From assembly GCA_028698335.1 (NCBI GenBank), contig JAQVDP010000027.1, forward strand, positions 1-34,142: 34,142 nt of DNA, written 5' to 3'. The translations under genes and the position numbers were made by a program. The notes beneath the pieces are model-generated. The model had not been told where the DNA came from, did not search any database, and saw only the letters and a program-made list of their open reading frames with translations. The stretch comes from Nevskiales bacterium. Its GTDB lineage: Bacteria > Pseudomonadota > Gammaproteobacteria > Nevskiales > Nevskiaceae. Shown in pieces: positions 1-7,652 of this stretch; within the stretch, counting starts at the first letter, position 1; each line of letters starts with the position of its first letter.

Positions 1-55
1 GAACGTGATACGTCCGCTTGCCCAGATCAATCCCAATTAACGCAATCGCTTCCAT
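1..55 (-). CDS. IS110-family transposase, N-terminal fragment
   Basis: The reverse strand from 55 down to the window edge reads MEAIALIGIDLGKRTYHV, the characteristic opening of IS110/IS1111 transposases. The Asp in GIDLGK is the first acidic residue of their RuvC-like DEDD catalytic core. These enzymes cut and rejoin DNA for element movement. A GGAG motif lies 8 nt before the ATG. Only 18 codons are visible; the rest lies outside the window, so intactness cannot be judged. Confidence 0.85.
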   Translation of the reverse strand, partial: MEAIALIGIDLGKRTYHV

Positions 56-72
56 GAGTAGTCTCCAAAAGA

Positions 73-105
73 AAACCCCGACAGCTTATTCAGCTGTCGG
101 GGTTT
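73..105. terminator. 14-bp perfect hairpin upstream of the IS110 transposase
   Basis: Arms AAACCCCGACAGCT (73-86) and AGCTGTCGGGGTTT (92-105) pair perfectly around a 5-nt loop. On the minus strand the stem is followed by TTTTCTTTT just before the transposase ribosome site, so it resembles an intrinsic terminator placed to stop outside transcription entering the transposase. It could instead be a structured end of the element. The structure is seen; the role is inferred. Confidence 0.6.
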
Positions 106-126
106 GTCGGCTGACCATCTCATTAA

Positions 127-146
127 GTCCGGGGACATGGGTAACA
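127..146. repeat. Possible IS terminal-repeat remnant
   Basis: The stretch GTCCGGGGACATGGGTAACA, reverse complement TGTTACCCATGTCCCCGGAC, resembles terminal repeats of some IS481/IS3-type elements from memory. It is followed by a perfect 12-bp palindrome, GTCACCGGTGAC (147-158). No partner repeat is visible in the window, so this is a weak call. It may mark the boundary between IS DNA and the gene at 182. Confidence 0.2.
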
Positions 147-181
147 GTCACCGGTGACGCCAACGCTCGGAGGGGAAGACG

Positions 182-850
182 ATGCAGAAGCCCAGACTGC
201 AGTTGGACGATAGCGAGGTGGAACGCCTCGCGGAACATGGTCCGGAGACCGGGCTCGGGTTTTACGTGCTGTCATCGAGGTGGGGGCTGACGGCCTGCAA
301 CGTCTCCGGCTGGGCGCTGCCGCTGGAGCGAAGTCGGAACTTCTTCGATGCCTTCGATCTGACGGCCGGGCTCGCCATCCCCGCCAATGTCCAGGTCGAA
401 TTGCTGGATTACACGAATGTCGCGGCGGACCGCTCGCAACTGACCGCGATGATGGCGGGGCTGACCCTGCCGCCGGGCTATTCGGGCTCCGCCGGCGCGC
501 TGCCGCTGATCGCCAGCGACACGCTCCGGTATCCGACGCGCTTTGTCCGGATGATCAGCGGGCCGGCGGATCACCGCTACGTCAACGGCAAGCTGACGGT
601 CGGAACGTATCTGACGACCCCGCTGGATTGCAGCTTCGCCAACTCCGGCTTCTCCGCGGTCGGGCGCTATGCGCTGCCAATACCGGTCCCGTCGTCGACG
701 CAGATTCAATACGAGCTGCCGGCCGGGACCAAGATCAAGGTGGGCACCGTCGCGCCGATGTTCGGGCAGTCCGGCGGGGGCGTCGAGGTCAATCTCGTGT
801 CCGACACGCCAGCGAACCAAGTCGCCGTCAACACGCTGCCGGATTACTGA
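182..850 (+). CDS. Orphan protein with possible TNT-like (DUF4237) C-terminus
   Basis: This is a 222-aa protein starting at an ATG 8 nt after GGAGG. No signal peptide or membrane segment is evident. About residues 140-205 resemble the tuberculosis-necrotizing-toxin fold (NAD+ glycohydrolase): a GTYL segment, a conserved hydrophobic spacer, then ELPAGTKIKVG and VAPMFGQSGGG, the latter very close to the family signature. The glutamine normally following the GGG is replaced by Glu (GGGVEV), so activity is doubtful. The first 130 residues are not recognised. No immunity gene is seen downstream. It sits directly beside IS sequence, so it may be the tail of a larger polymorphic toxin or a transferred orphan. 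The family assignment rests on motif memory only. Confidence 0.4.
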   Translation: MQKPRLQLDDSEVERLAEHGPETGLGFYVLSSRWGLTACNVSGWALPLERSRNFFDAFDLTAGLAIPANVQVELLDYTNVAADRSQLTAMMAGLTLPPGYSGSAGALPLIASDTLRYPTRFVRMISGPADHRYVNGKLTVGTYLTTPLDCSFANSGFSAVGRYALPIPVPSSTQIQYELPAGTKIKVGTVAPMFGQSGGGVEVNLVSDTPANQVAVNTLPDY

Positions 851-964
851 GCAGGAGCGCGAGCGCCAGTCGAACCTGGTGGGTGGCGTCCCGCCATCGC
901 TCGGGGGGTTGTCGCTCCGGATCAGGCCTGCGTCGAACGTGGCGGCCGTTGGGTTCGGCCTCGC

Positions 965-1693
965 TCAGGAGGAGGCACCGGGCTGGCCGGAAGTGGCGCC
1001 TGCCCCGGATTCCTCATGGGCGATGCCGTCGCGGATGTGATAGATCCGCTTGAAGGTCGGAATGATCTTCTCGTCGTGTGTGACGACGATGATGGCCGTT
1101 TCGTATTTCCGTGCCATGTCGTTGAGGATGCGCACGACGGCCATGGCCCGTTGTGAGTCGAGGGGGGCGGTCGGTTCGTCGGCGAGGATGACCGGCGGAC
1201 GGTTGACCAGCCCGCGCGCGATTGCTACGCGTTGCTGCTCTCCGCCGGAGAGCTGCGCGGGCATGGCTTGGCTCCGGTGCTGGACGTCCAGCGCCGCCAG
1301 CAGTTCGGTGGCACGCGCGCGGGCATCGCCGTTGGGCACGCCGGCAAGCATGGGCAGCAGGGCGACGTTGTCGGTAACGTCCAGAAACGGAATCAGATAG
1401 GGGGCCTGGAATACGAAACCGATGCGGTCACGGCGCAGGGCCCGCAGATCGCGGACCTTCCAGCCTTCGTCGTAGATCACCTCGTCGCCGAGGATCATGC
1501 GCCCGCCGGTGGGTGCGATCACGGCGCCAAGGCATTTGAGCAGGGTGCTCTTGCCGGAGCCGGATGGGCCGATCAGGCCGACGACCTCTCCGGGGAGGAC
1601 GTGCATGTCTACGCCCTTGAGAGCGTCGACGGCGGTGTCGCCGGATCCGTAGCGTTTCCTTAGTCCCTCGATGCGGATGCCGTTACCTGTCAT
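965..1693 (-). CDS. ABC exporter ATPase (DevA/LolD/MacB type)
   Basis: This 242-aa protein has every nucleotide-binding motif: Walker [10 protein letters not shown] (42-50), Q-loop FQAPYL (about 95-100), signature LSGGEQQR (148-155), Walker B ILADEPT (169-175) and the switch histidine in VTHDE (about 206). It powers the adjacent FtsX-like permease from the cytoplasmic face. It is the last gene of a four-gene minus-strand operon, starting one base after the permease stop. MacB/DevA-class ATPases drive mechanotransmission-type export through a periplasmic adaptor and an outer-membrane channel. No channel gene is in the window. Substrate unknown. Confidence 0.9.
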   Translation of the reverse strand: MTGNGIRIEGLRKRYGSGDTAVDALKGVDMHVLPGEVVGLIGPSGSGKSTLLKCLGAVIAPTGGRMILGDEVIYDEGWKVRDLRALRRDRIGFVFQAPYLIPFLDVTDNVALLPMLAGVPNGDARARATELLAALDVQHRSQAMPAQLSGGEQQRVAIARGLVNRPPVILADEPTAPLDSQRAMAVVRILNDMARKYETAIIVVTHDEKIIPTFKRIYHIRDGIAHEESGAGATSGQPGASS

Positions 1694-1694
1694 G

Positions 1695-2900
1695 TCAGCC
1701 TCCGATCGCCTCGGCCGGGTCGACCTTGAGCGCCACGCGGATCGCGATGACGCTGGCCAGTGCGCAGATCACCAGTACGGCGAACAATCCGGCGACCGAG
1801 TCCTGCGGCATCAGCAGCACATACTTGGGAAAGTACGGGGCGGCATAGGTGGCTGTGATCTTGCCCACCGCGAATCCGATCACCCCCAGCGCGAGCGCCT
1901 GCTGCATGATCATCGCTGCGATCGTACGATTGCGCGTGCCGATGAGTTTGAGCACAGCGATCTCGCGGATCTTGTCCATGGTCAGCGTGTAGATGATGAA
2001 GGCGACGATGGCGGCGCTGACAACCGCCAGAATGACCAGGAACATGCCGATCTGTTTCGACGAGGTGGCGATCAGCTTGCCGACGAGAATGGCCTCCATC
2101 TGTGCCCGCGTATGCACGGTCAGACGTTTCCAGCGCTGGATGGAATCGGCAACGTCCTGCGGGAAGGCTCCAGGTGCGAGGCGGACGAGCACCGCGTTGA
2201 CGGACGTGCTGCTGGTCTGCGACGTGTTGACGGCGCCGATCAGTCCGGGGGCGTCGGGACGATTGAACGCGGGATTGTTTCCGGTGCGGCGCCGCGCCTG
2301 CCAGATGGCGTCGTTGTCCTTGAGAAACTGCGCATCCTGGGCGTCCTTGAGCGGGACGAATACCATCGGATCGCCGCTGGATGACACCATCCGCCGCGTC
2401 AGGCCGACCACCGTGTAATGGCTGCGCCGGATGGTCAGTTTCTCGCCGAGGTGGAATCCCGTGGCCAGGTCGACCACCGCTTCGTAGTGTCCGCGCGTGA
2501 TCTGCCGTCCAGCGACGAGGTAGGGCGGCCACCCCGGAGCGCCCCAGGACTCTCCCGGTACGATGCCGACCACCATCGCGCGAACGTCTCGGTCCGCGCT
2601 GCCGACCTGCATCGTCAGGTAGGTGACATTCGCCGCCTGCGCCACACCCGGCATGGCGAGCAGGGTCCGGTACATGTCATCGGCAACGCTCGACGACTCG
2701 GCGTAAGGCCCGAGCGTGTCCTGCTGGACGACCCACAGATCAGCGCCGCTGTTGTCGAGCAGGGCCTTGCCGTCGTCCACCATACCCCTGTAGACGCCGG
2801 CCATGACCAGCGTCACGCCGATGAGCAGGCCGAGGCCGATCCCGGTGAAGACGAACTTTCCCCAGCTTTGAAGGATGTCCCGTCCGGCTAGGCTGATCAT
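1695..2900 (-). CDS. ABC exporter permease (FtsX/DevC type)
   Basis: This 401-aa inner-membrane protein has the FtsX/DevC layout: one N-terminal membrane segment (about 16-38), a large periplasmic domain (about 40-285), and three C-terminal membrane segments. It has the coupling sequence KIREIAVLKLIG after the second segment and ends in the typical KVDPAEAIGG. Its start overlaps the adaptor stop by 4 nt (ATGA), and its stop is one base from the ATPase start, so the three are translationally coupled. It should form the membrane half of a tripartite exporter with the neighbours. Substrate is not predictable from the sequence. Confidence 0.88.
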   Translation of the reverse strand: MISLAGRDILQSWGKFVFTGIGLGLLIGVTLVMAGVYRGMVDDGKALLDNSGADLWVVQQDTLGPYAESSSVADDMYRTLLAMPGVAQAANVTYLTMQVGSADRDVRAMVVGIVPGESWGAPGWPPYLVAGRQITRGHYEAVVDLATGFHLGEKLTIRRSHYTVVGLTRRMVSSSGDPMVFVPLKDAQDAQFLKDNDAIWQARRRTGNNPAFNRPDAPGLIGAVNTSQTSSTSVNAVLVRLAPGAFPQDVADSIQRWKRLTVHTRAQMEAILVGKLIATSSKQIGMFLVILAVVSAAIVAFIIYTLTMDKIREIAVLKLIGTRNRTIAAMIMQQALALGVIGFAVGKITATYAAPYFPKYVLLMPQDSVAGLFAVLVICALASVIAIRVALKVDPAEAIGG

Positions 2901-4048
2901 GCGGGTACGCCCGGAATGTGCTCGACGACGCGGATGCGGCTCCGAGGGTGGAGCGCCTTCTCGCTGTAGCGCACGATCCGGTCTCCCGGCGTCAGCCCTT
3001 CCAGAACCTGCACGTGACCATCCAGGTCGGCGCGGCCCAGTCTGACGCTGACGAAGCGCGGCGCGCCTTCGACGATTAGCCAGACACCGATCCGATCGCC
3101 CAGGCGCTGGACGGATGCGTTGGGGATCACCGGTCTGGCCGGCAGCGCCGGCAGATCGACGGTGACCTCGGCCAGTTCGCCAAGGGGAGGCAGACGTGCC
3201 GGGAGGGCGTCGAAGATCACCTTGACCAGGGTTTCCTCGGTAACCGCGTCCGCCCTGGGCTCGACCCGGAGAATGCTTCCCTGCAGGATCTCGTCGCTGC
3301 GTGAGCGCAGCTGGATGCGCGCGGGCAGTCCGTCGGCAAGCCCCGAAGCGCTGATCTGGTCGAAGCGGACGTTGACCCAGACGCTCGTCGGGTCGATCAG
3401 CTCGACGACTGCCTGGCCCGCGACGACAGTCGTGCCCGGGTCGGCATCGCGCGCGGTGACGATCCCGTCGGTCGGCGCGAGCAACTGCAGATTGCCGCGC
3501 TGCGCGCGCAGCGCATCGAGATCGGCACGGATGCGTGTCAGGTCCTCCCGTGCAGCGAGCAGCACCGCGTCGGCAATCGCCAGCTCCTGCCGCTTGGTGG
3601 CCACGGCCTCCTCGCTGATCATCTGTGCACCAGACATCAGCTCGTAGCGCCGCGCCTGGCTGGCGGCGTGGGTCTGTCGGGTGGCGGCCTCCCGCAGTGC
3701 CGCGTCGGCGCGCCTGACTGCCGCTGTCTGCGCGCGCAGCCGGTCATCGAGGTCCACCGGATCCATCTCGCCGAGCAGTTGCCCGGCACGCACGTGGTCC
3801 CCCACATGAACATTCAGCCGCTGGACGCGGCCGGCGAAGGTGGGGCCGATCCTGTAGGTGTGGCGTGCCTCGACCGTGCCGATGCCGAACAGTGCCGGGC
3901 GCAGTTGTCTCGACTCGACCTCGGCTGCGGTCACCGCGATCGGGGCCAGGGGGCCCGAGCGCAGGGCAACGTATCCCAGCAGCGCAAGCAGCACCGCCAT
4001 GAATGCGAAGAGTGTCAGGGTCCGCCGCTGCACGGCTGGCATTTTCAT
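2897..4048 (-). CDS. Periplasmic adaptor (HlyD/DevB membrane-fusion protein)
   Basis: This 383-aa protein has an N-terminal membrane anchor (about 11-28), a first half-lipoyl motif (GRVQRLNVHVGDHVRAGQ), an alpha-hairpin rich in Ala, Arg and Gln (about 105-185), the second half-lipoyl segment (APTDGIVTARDADPGTTV), then beta-barrel and membrane-proximal domains. This is the standard order of ABC- or RND-type adaptors that link the inner-membrane pump to an outer-membrane channel. It overlaps the tetR stop and the permease start by 4 nt each. Because the partners are an ATPase and an FtsX-like permease, it is an ABC rather than an RND adaptor. Confidence 0.88.
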   Translation of the reverse strand: MKMPAVQRRTLTLFAFMAVLLALLGYVALRSGPLAPIAVTAAEVESRQLRPALFGIGTVEARHTYRIGPTFAGRVQRLNVHVGDHVRAGQLLGEMDPVDLDDRLRAQTAAVRRADAALREAATRQTHAASQARRYELMSGAQMISEEAVATKRQELAIADAVLLAAREDLTRIRADLDALRAQRGNLQLLAPTDGIVTARDADPGTTVVAGQAVVELIDPTSVWVNVRFDQISASGLADGLPARIQLRSRSDEILQGSILRVEPRADAVTEETLVKVIFDALPARLPPLGELAEVTVDLPALPARPVIPNASVQRLGDRIGVWLIVEGAPRFVSVRLGRADLDGHVQVLEGLTPGDRIVRYSEKALHPRSRIRVVEHIPGVPA

Positions 4049-4653
4049 GGCCTGCTCCCGATTGCACGCCGGTACAGGGCAAATACGCCCGGTGCCTCGT
4101 TGCGGATCCGCCGGACATCTCCCGCCAGCATCGTTTGCATGACGAGACCCTGGATCGTGCCGACAAACAGCGTGACAGCTGCCGCTGTGTCGATCGACGA
4201 CGACAGCTCACCCGATGCCTTTCCCGCCTCGATCAATCGGTGCAGGCGCTCGCCATAGCGTCGGATAAGCGCCTGCGCCATACGCTTGGGCGCGCTCATC
4301 CTGGCCCGTTGCAGTTCGCCGAACATCACGCGAGGGACGCCGGGGTGTTCTGCCACGAAGTCCACGTGCGTCATGAAGATCGCTTCAAGCGCAAGCAAGG
4401 GTGAGGTCGCCGCGGCCGCGGCCTGGTCCACCCGTGCGAGCAGACGCTCGGCCACCCAGCCCATCACCGCTTCGAGAATCGCTTCCTTGGTCGGGAAGTG
4501 CTTGAACAAAGCTCCCTGGGTCACCCCCATCTGCCGGGCGATTGCGGTCGTGGTGATCTCGCTGGGGTTGTGGCGCGCTGCGAGCTCCACCACGGCCTCG
4601 ACTGTCGCGGTCCGACGCTCGTCGGCGGACATGTGCTTTGTGTGGGTGGTCAT
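4045..4653 (-). CDS. TetR-family regulator of the ABC exporter operon
   Basis: This 202-aa protein has an N-terminal helix-turn-helix (about 33-65: ITTTAIARQMGVTQGALFKH, then the PTKEAIL helix), typical of TetR repressors. The ligand-binding C-terminus is not assignable. It is the first gene of the exporter operon and overlaps hlyD by 4 nt, so repressor and pump are made together. An interrupted palindrome (4663-4686) lies 10 bp upstream of its start and is the obvious autoregulatory operator. The ligand is probably the exported compound or a relative, by analogy with other TetR-pump pairs. Confidence 0.88.
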   Translation of the reverse strand: MTTHTKHMSADERRTATVEAVVELAARHNPSEITTTAIARQMGVTQGALFKHFPTKEAILEAVMGWVAERLLARVDQAAAAATSPLLALEAIFMTHVDFVAEHPGVPRVMFGELQRARMSAPKRMAQALIRRYGERLHRLIEAGKASGELSSSIDTAAAVTLFVGTIQGLVMQTMLAGDVRRIRNEAPGVFALYRRAIGSRP

Positions 4654-4662
4654 GGCTGCACT

Positions 4663-4686
4663 GATAGTAAGTAAGTAATTACTATC
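4663..4686. promoter_or_regulatory. Palindromic operator for the TetR-exporter operon
   Basis: GATAGTAA (4663-4670) and TTACTATC (4679-4686) form a perfect inverted repeat with an 8-bp spacer, GTAAGTAA, that itself repeats the half-site core. It lies just upstream of the tetR start in otherwise GC-rich DNA. This is the expected place for TetR self-repression. Confidence 0.65.
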
Positions 4687-5235
4687 TTACAGCTCCGGAT
4701 TGTGTCGTCAAGCGATGCTTGGCCGATTCTGGTTGCGGAGTTCGGTGTAAGGCGTTTTGTGTGTTGTCGTGCAGATACTTGATCCGCCGAGCGTCACGCC
4801 AAGCCGACGCCGGCTGCCGGAATGCGTGGGGGTCGACATTCGGTGCAGCGCCTTGTCCAGCTTCCTGTGATCCGAGCCGAGGTGCAGAGGCGATCTGCCG
4901 CCGGAAACAGAGTGCCTGTCTGCGGGACAGGCGCCTTATCGCGGCGTGACGTCCCGAATACCGGGGCTGAATTGACTTCGTCGTCTCGCGCGGCCACCAT
5001 CGCTCGATGCTTTCATCACCTGAATTCCGCCGCCAGCTGCACCACGCGGGCTCAATCGTCTCAGGCTCCTGAACCCCGGAGCCTCGGGGTGTGCGGTGCG
5101 CCCGCCACCCGGTTCCGGGGTCAGCTTCGGAAGTTATCCATCGTCGCGCAGTCGCGAGCCAAGTCGCTCGTGTGATGTCTGTTGCGTATTCAACTCCGAT
5201 TTTCGATCCCGTGCTCACGGGACAAGGAGCATGTA
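4687..5235. other. Gene-free stretch between tetR and rnk
   Basis: No protein family is recognisable in any frame; the open frames here lack ribosome sites and have arginine/serine-rich shadow composition. Two small hairpins are seen: GCCTGTC/GACAGGC (4914-4932) and GGCTCC/GGAGCC (5064-5083), neither with a T-run. The rnk promoter must lie near the right end, but no clear -35/-10 pair was found. Confidence 0.5.
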
Positions 5236-5646
5236 ATGAGGGTTGACGAACTTGAGGATGGGGCCGACCGGATGCCGTCTCTGGTGATCGACGCGGCGTA
5301 CTACGAACGCCTGCGCGGATTTGCCCGACTGGCGATGCGTGATGCGCCGGAGGTGGCGCAGTGCCTGCTTGAAGAACTCGAGCGTGCCGATGTCGTGCCG
5401 TCCGACCAAATGCCTTCCGGAGTGGTCACGGTCGGGTCCCTCGTCACTTACCAGGACGGCGATACGGGTGCCGTTCGCACGGTCCGTGTCGTATTGCCCA
5501 GTGCGATTGACCTGACCCGGCAGTGTGTTTCGGTGGCGAGCCCGCTCGGTGCTGGTCTCATCGGGCTGTCGGTGGGGCAGGCGATCTACTGGCAGATCGC
5601 GGAGCGCGTGCGCCGCCTGCGCGTGCTGAGTGTGCGACGCGACTAG
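5236..5646 (+). CDS. rnk: Rnk-type regulator of nucleoside diphosphate kinase (GreA C-domain fold)
   Basis: This 136-aa protein starts at the ATG preceded by AAGGAG with good spacing; an in-frame ATG 54 nt earlier lacks a ribosome site. The C-terminal half has the GreA/Rnk pattern: VGSLVTYQDGDTGAVRTVRV, then ISVASPLGAGLIGLSVG-like text (here CVSVASPLGAGLIGLSVG). The N-terminal part matches the short Rnk coiled-coil, too short for a full GreA-type hairpin. Rnk binds RNA polymerase in competition with Gre factors and influences NDP-kinase levels. It is a single gene with no operon partners. Confidence 0.85.
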   Translation: MRVDELEDGADRMPSLVIDAAYYERLRGFARLAMRDAPEVAQCLLEELERADVVPSDQMPSGVVTVGSLVTYQDGDTGAVRTVRVVLPSAIDLTRQCVSVASPLGAGLIGLSVGQAIYWQIAERVRRLRVLSVRRD

Positions 5647-6138
5647 CCTTTTCGGTGTTCTTCGGATGCCGGGCAGGAACACGGCCTGGACGAGGCTGCT
5701 TCCCGATGTTGCGAGCGTCTAACTTGATCTGGAGCGAAGAGTCGCTCGACAAGGTCATGAGGGGAATGGCGCCAGTCTCGGATGCCCGGAAGTTCGAGAG
5801 CGGCGGCGGTGTGCAAGGCGTGGCCGCGATGAGGAATTTCGGACGCGACGTAGGTGCCGGCATGGGTGACACGCGGGGTGAAGAGATCATCGCTCTCTGC
5901 TGCGTGTTCCACGGGCTCGTCTCCAAGTGTCCCGCGGCATGTCCGTCCAATCTGACTCAGATGGAGTTGACGACAGGATGATCGGCGTAACACCGGCAGT
6001 GCATGCTGCGCGGCGGCCGCTTCAGCTTCAAGCAGAGGTGATGGCGCCAAGTCGACAGATGGATCGGAGCGGGCCCGACAACAGGCCAGTACGAGTTTCG
6101 TATTGCTTCCTCGGCAATGGTGGCGCCGGCAAGTGGAG
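5647..6138. other. Gene-free stretch between convergent rnk and yggS
   Basis: Several long frames exist on both strands, but none has a recognisable family, a ribosome site or a convincing composition. It may be remnant coding DNA that has decayed beyond recognition. No terminator hairpin with a T-run was found. Confidence 0.45.
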
Positions 6139-6969
6139 TCATGCCGGGCCGGCGTCTGGCCAGTAGTGGTTGTCCGGTACCGGGCGACGTCCAAATATCG
6201 CCTGCCCGATGCGCACGACTGTAGCGCCCTCCTCGACGGCCATCTCGAAGTCGGCGGACATGCCCATTGACAGTTCCTCGATAGATGACCCTGTCGGCAT
6301 GGTCCGGCGCAGTGTCTCGCGAAGCTCCCGCATGACGCGGAAACAGTTGCGTACACGCTGCGGATCGGCTGAGTGTGCGACCAACGTCATCAGCCCCCGC
6401 ACTCTCAAGGTTTCATAAGATCGTAGAGATCGGACGAAGGCAGGAACGGCTTCCGGCTCCAGTCCGAATTTGCGCGCCTCGCCGGAGCTGTTGACCTGGA
6501 TGAATACATCAAGGCGGCGGCCCTCAACCTGGAGGTGTCGATCCAGCGCCTTGGCCAGCTTTAGACTGTCTAGTGCCTGAAACTCGTCGGCGTGCCGTGC
6601 CGCCAGCCTGACTTTGTTGGTCTGCAAGTGACCAATGAGTGACCAACGGAGCGGCAGGTCTGTAAGCGCGTGGACCTTCGCGCTCAGCTCCTGTGCGTTG
6701 TTCTCTCCGAACGCGGTCAAACCCGCTTCCGCAGCGGCGCCACGAAGCCGTTCGACAGACACTGTCTTGGATACGGGCAGTAAACGCACTTCGCCGGGCT
6801 CGCGGCCGCAACGGGCACAGGCCGCTGCGATGCGGGTGCGGACGGCTGAGAGTCGCTGCATCAAGTCGGCCGCGTTCCCCACTTCGTTGCCCGAAGGGTT
6901 GCGGGCATAGCTCTCGAACTCATGGGCGTAGCAAGGAGGCGATGCGTAGTGCCGAGTGTTGTTGTTCAT
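6139..6969 (-). CDS. yggS: YggS/PLPBP-type pyridoxal-phosphate homeostasis protein
   Basis: The family hallmarks are all present: the PLP lysine in LLPVSKTVS, FGENNAQEL, WSLIGHLQTNK, QVNSSGEARKFG, and the C-terminal LSMGMSADFEMAV with ATVVRIGQAIFG. YggS proteins bind PLP without known catalysis and balance vitamin B6 and amino-acid pools. The chosen ATG (6969) overlaps the marR stop as ATGA, implying coupling. It gives 276 aa, with about 36 residues more than usual at the N-terminus. A conventional-length start exists at Met 6861 with only a weak ribosome site. Pairing with a redox-type MarR regulator is unusual; yggS normally sits with proC or cell-division genes. Confidence 0.88.
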   Translation of the reverse strand: MNNNTRHYASPPCYAHEFESYARNPSGNEVGNAADLMQRLSAVRTRIAAACARCGREPGEVRLLPVSKTVSVERLRGAAAEAGLTAFGENNAQELSAKVHALTDLPLRWSLIGHLQTNKVRLAARHADEFQALDSLKLAKALDRHLQVEGRRLDVFIQVNSSGEARKFGLEPEAVPAFVRSLRSYETLRVRGLMTLVAHSADPQRVRNCFRVMRELRETLRRTMPTGSSIEELSMGMSADFEMAVEEGATVVRIGQAIFGRRPVPDNHYWPDAGPA

Positions 6970-7544
6970 GCGGAGGCCATCGCAGTGGCTGTCGGATTGT
7001 TTTGCGTCCACTCCCGGCAGATACGCTCAGTCTGTTCCGGCGCGAGCGGCTCGCCAGTGAGTCCGCACCGTGCGCTGCGCCCCCTGGTCTGGAAGTGCAT
7101 GCAGAACTTGCACACTCCGAAGGCGCGTTGCCCGTTCTGTCGTTGCAGAAGGATCAGTAGCCCCCGCAAGGCATCGTCCAGATGCTCAAACTCGGTAGGC
7201 AGCTCACTCAATGCGGCCTCAAGCCGTTTCGTCCAGCAGTTATTGAGGAGGGCCCTGCCTGTGCGGGTCGGTTTGAGATGCACACGTCGCCCGTGGTCGG
7301 CATCGGGCTGCTTGACGAGCAGTCCCCTGCGCTCCAGCACCTGAAGGGACTGTGAAACGGTTCCGCGCGTCACTCCAAAATATTCCGCCACCGCAATCGG
7401 CAGGTTGCTGTAGCGGTTGGCGCGTTCCAGATAGGCCAGGATCTGAAGATGGATGGGGAGCAGGTCGTGGCGCGCTGAGTCTTCACGCAGCGACTGCTGC
7501 ATCAGCACCCCAAGTCGATCGAGCAGGAGGGGAGTGTCTTCCAT
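6966..7544 (-). CDS. MarR-family regulator with C-terminal four-cysteine motif
   Basis: This 192-aa protein (ATG at 7544; a TTG at 7565 is also possible) has a MarR winged helix: LPIAVAEYFGVTRGTVSQSL as recognition region, then the wing DADHGRRVHL. After the MarR fold comes a tail with C145-x2-C148-x11-C160-x15-C176 (GVCKFC, then ARCGLTGEPL, then ICREW), suited to bind an Fe-S cluster or zinc. That suggests sensing of oxygen, NO or redox state, though the metal is not proven. It is coupled to yggS and lies divergent from the thioredoxin-like/P460 genes, with two operators between them. Confidence 0.85.
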   Translation of the reverse strand: MEDTPLLLDRLGVLMQQSLREDSARHDLLPIHLQILAYLERANRYSNLPIAVAEYFGVTRGTVSQSLQVLERRGLLVKQPDADHGRRVHLKPTRTGRALLNNCWTKRLEAALSELPTEFEHLDDALRGLLILLQRQNGQRAFGVCKFCMHFQTRGRSARCGLTGEPLAPEQTERICREWTQNNPTATAMASA

Positions 7545-7551
7545 GCGTGGA

Positions 7552-7570
7552 ATGTATCGTGTCAATGCAT
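7552..7570. promoter_or_regulatory. MarR operator site 1
   Basis: ATGTATCGTGTCAATGCAT matches site 2 at 17 of 19 positions and is partly palindromic. It lies just upstream of the marR start and just before the plus-strand -35 element, so binding would affect both directions. Confidence 0.6.
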
Positions 7571-7572
7571 TC

Positions 7573-7602
7573 TTGACAATGCCGATAAATGCTGTCTAGA
7601 CT
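7573..7602 (+). promoter_or_regulatory. Probable sigma-70 promoter for the thioredoxin-like/P460 genes
   Basis: TTGACA (7573-7578), an 18-bp spacer, then TAGACT (7597-7602), a 4-of-6 match to the -10 box. The two 19-bp operators lie immediately on either side. The prediction rests on sequence only. Confidence 0.5.
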
Positions 7603-7606
7603 TTTA

Positions 7607-7625
7607 ATGTATCGAGTCGATGCAT
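7607..7625. promoter_or_regulatory. MarR operator site 2
   Basis: ATGTATCGAGTCGATGCAT is a near-perfect palindrome (8 of 9 pairs around a central G). It covers the expected transcription start of the plus-strand promoter, the position of a repressing site. Centre-to-centre distance from site 1 is 55 bp. Confidence 0.65.
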
Positions 7626-7652
7626 AAAGTCACAATGCCAACGGAGAGTCCC

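Noticed and set aside
4682-5218. 178-codon minus-strand frame
   Set aside because: No ribosome site and Arg/Ser/Pro-rich random-like composition; no family recognised.
5643-6356. Minus-strand frame partly over yggS
   Set aside because: Overlaps a clear yggS frame; the free part shows no family pattern or start site.
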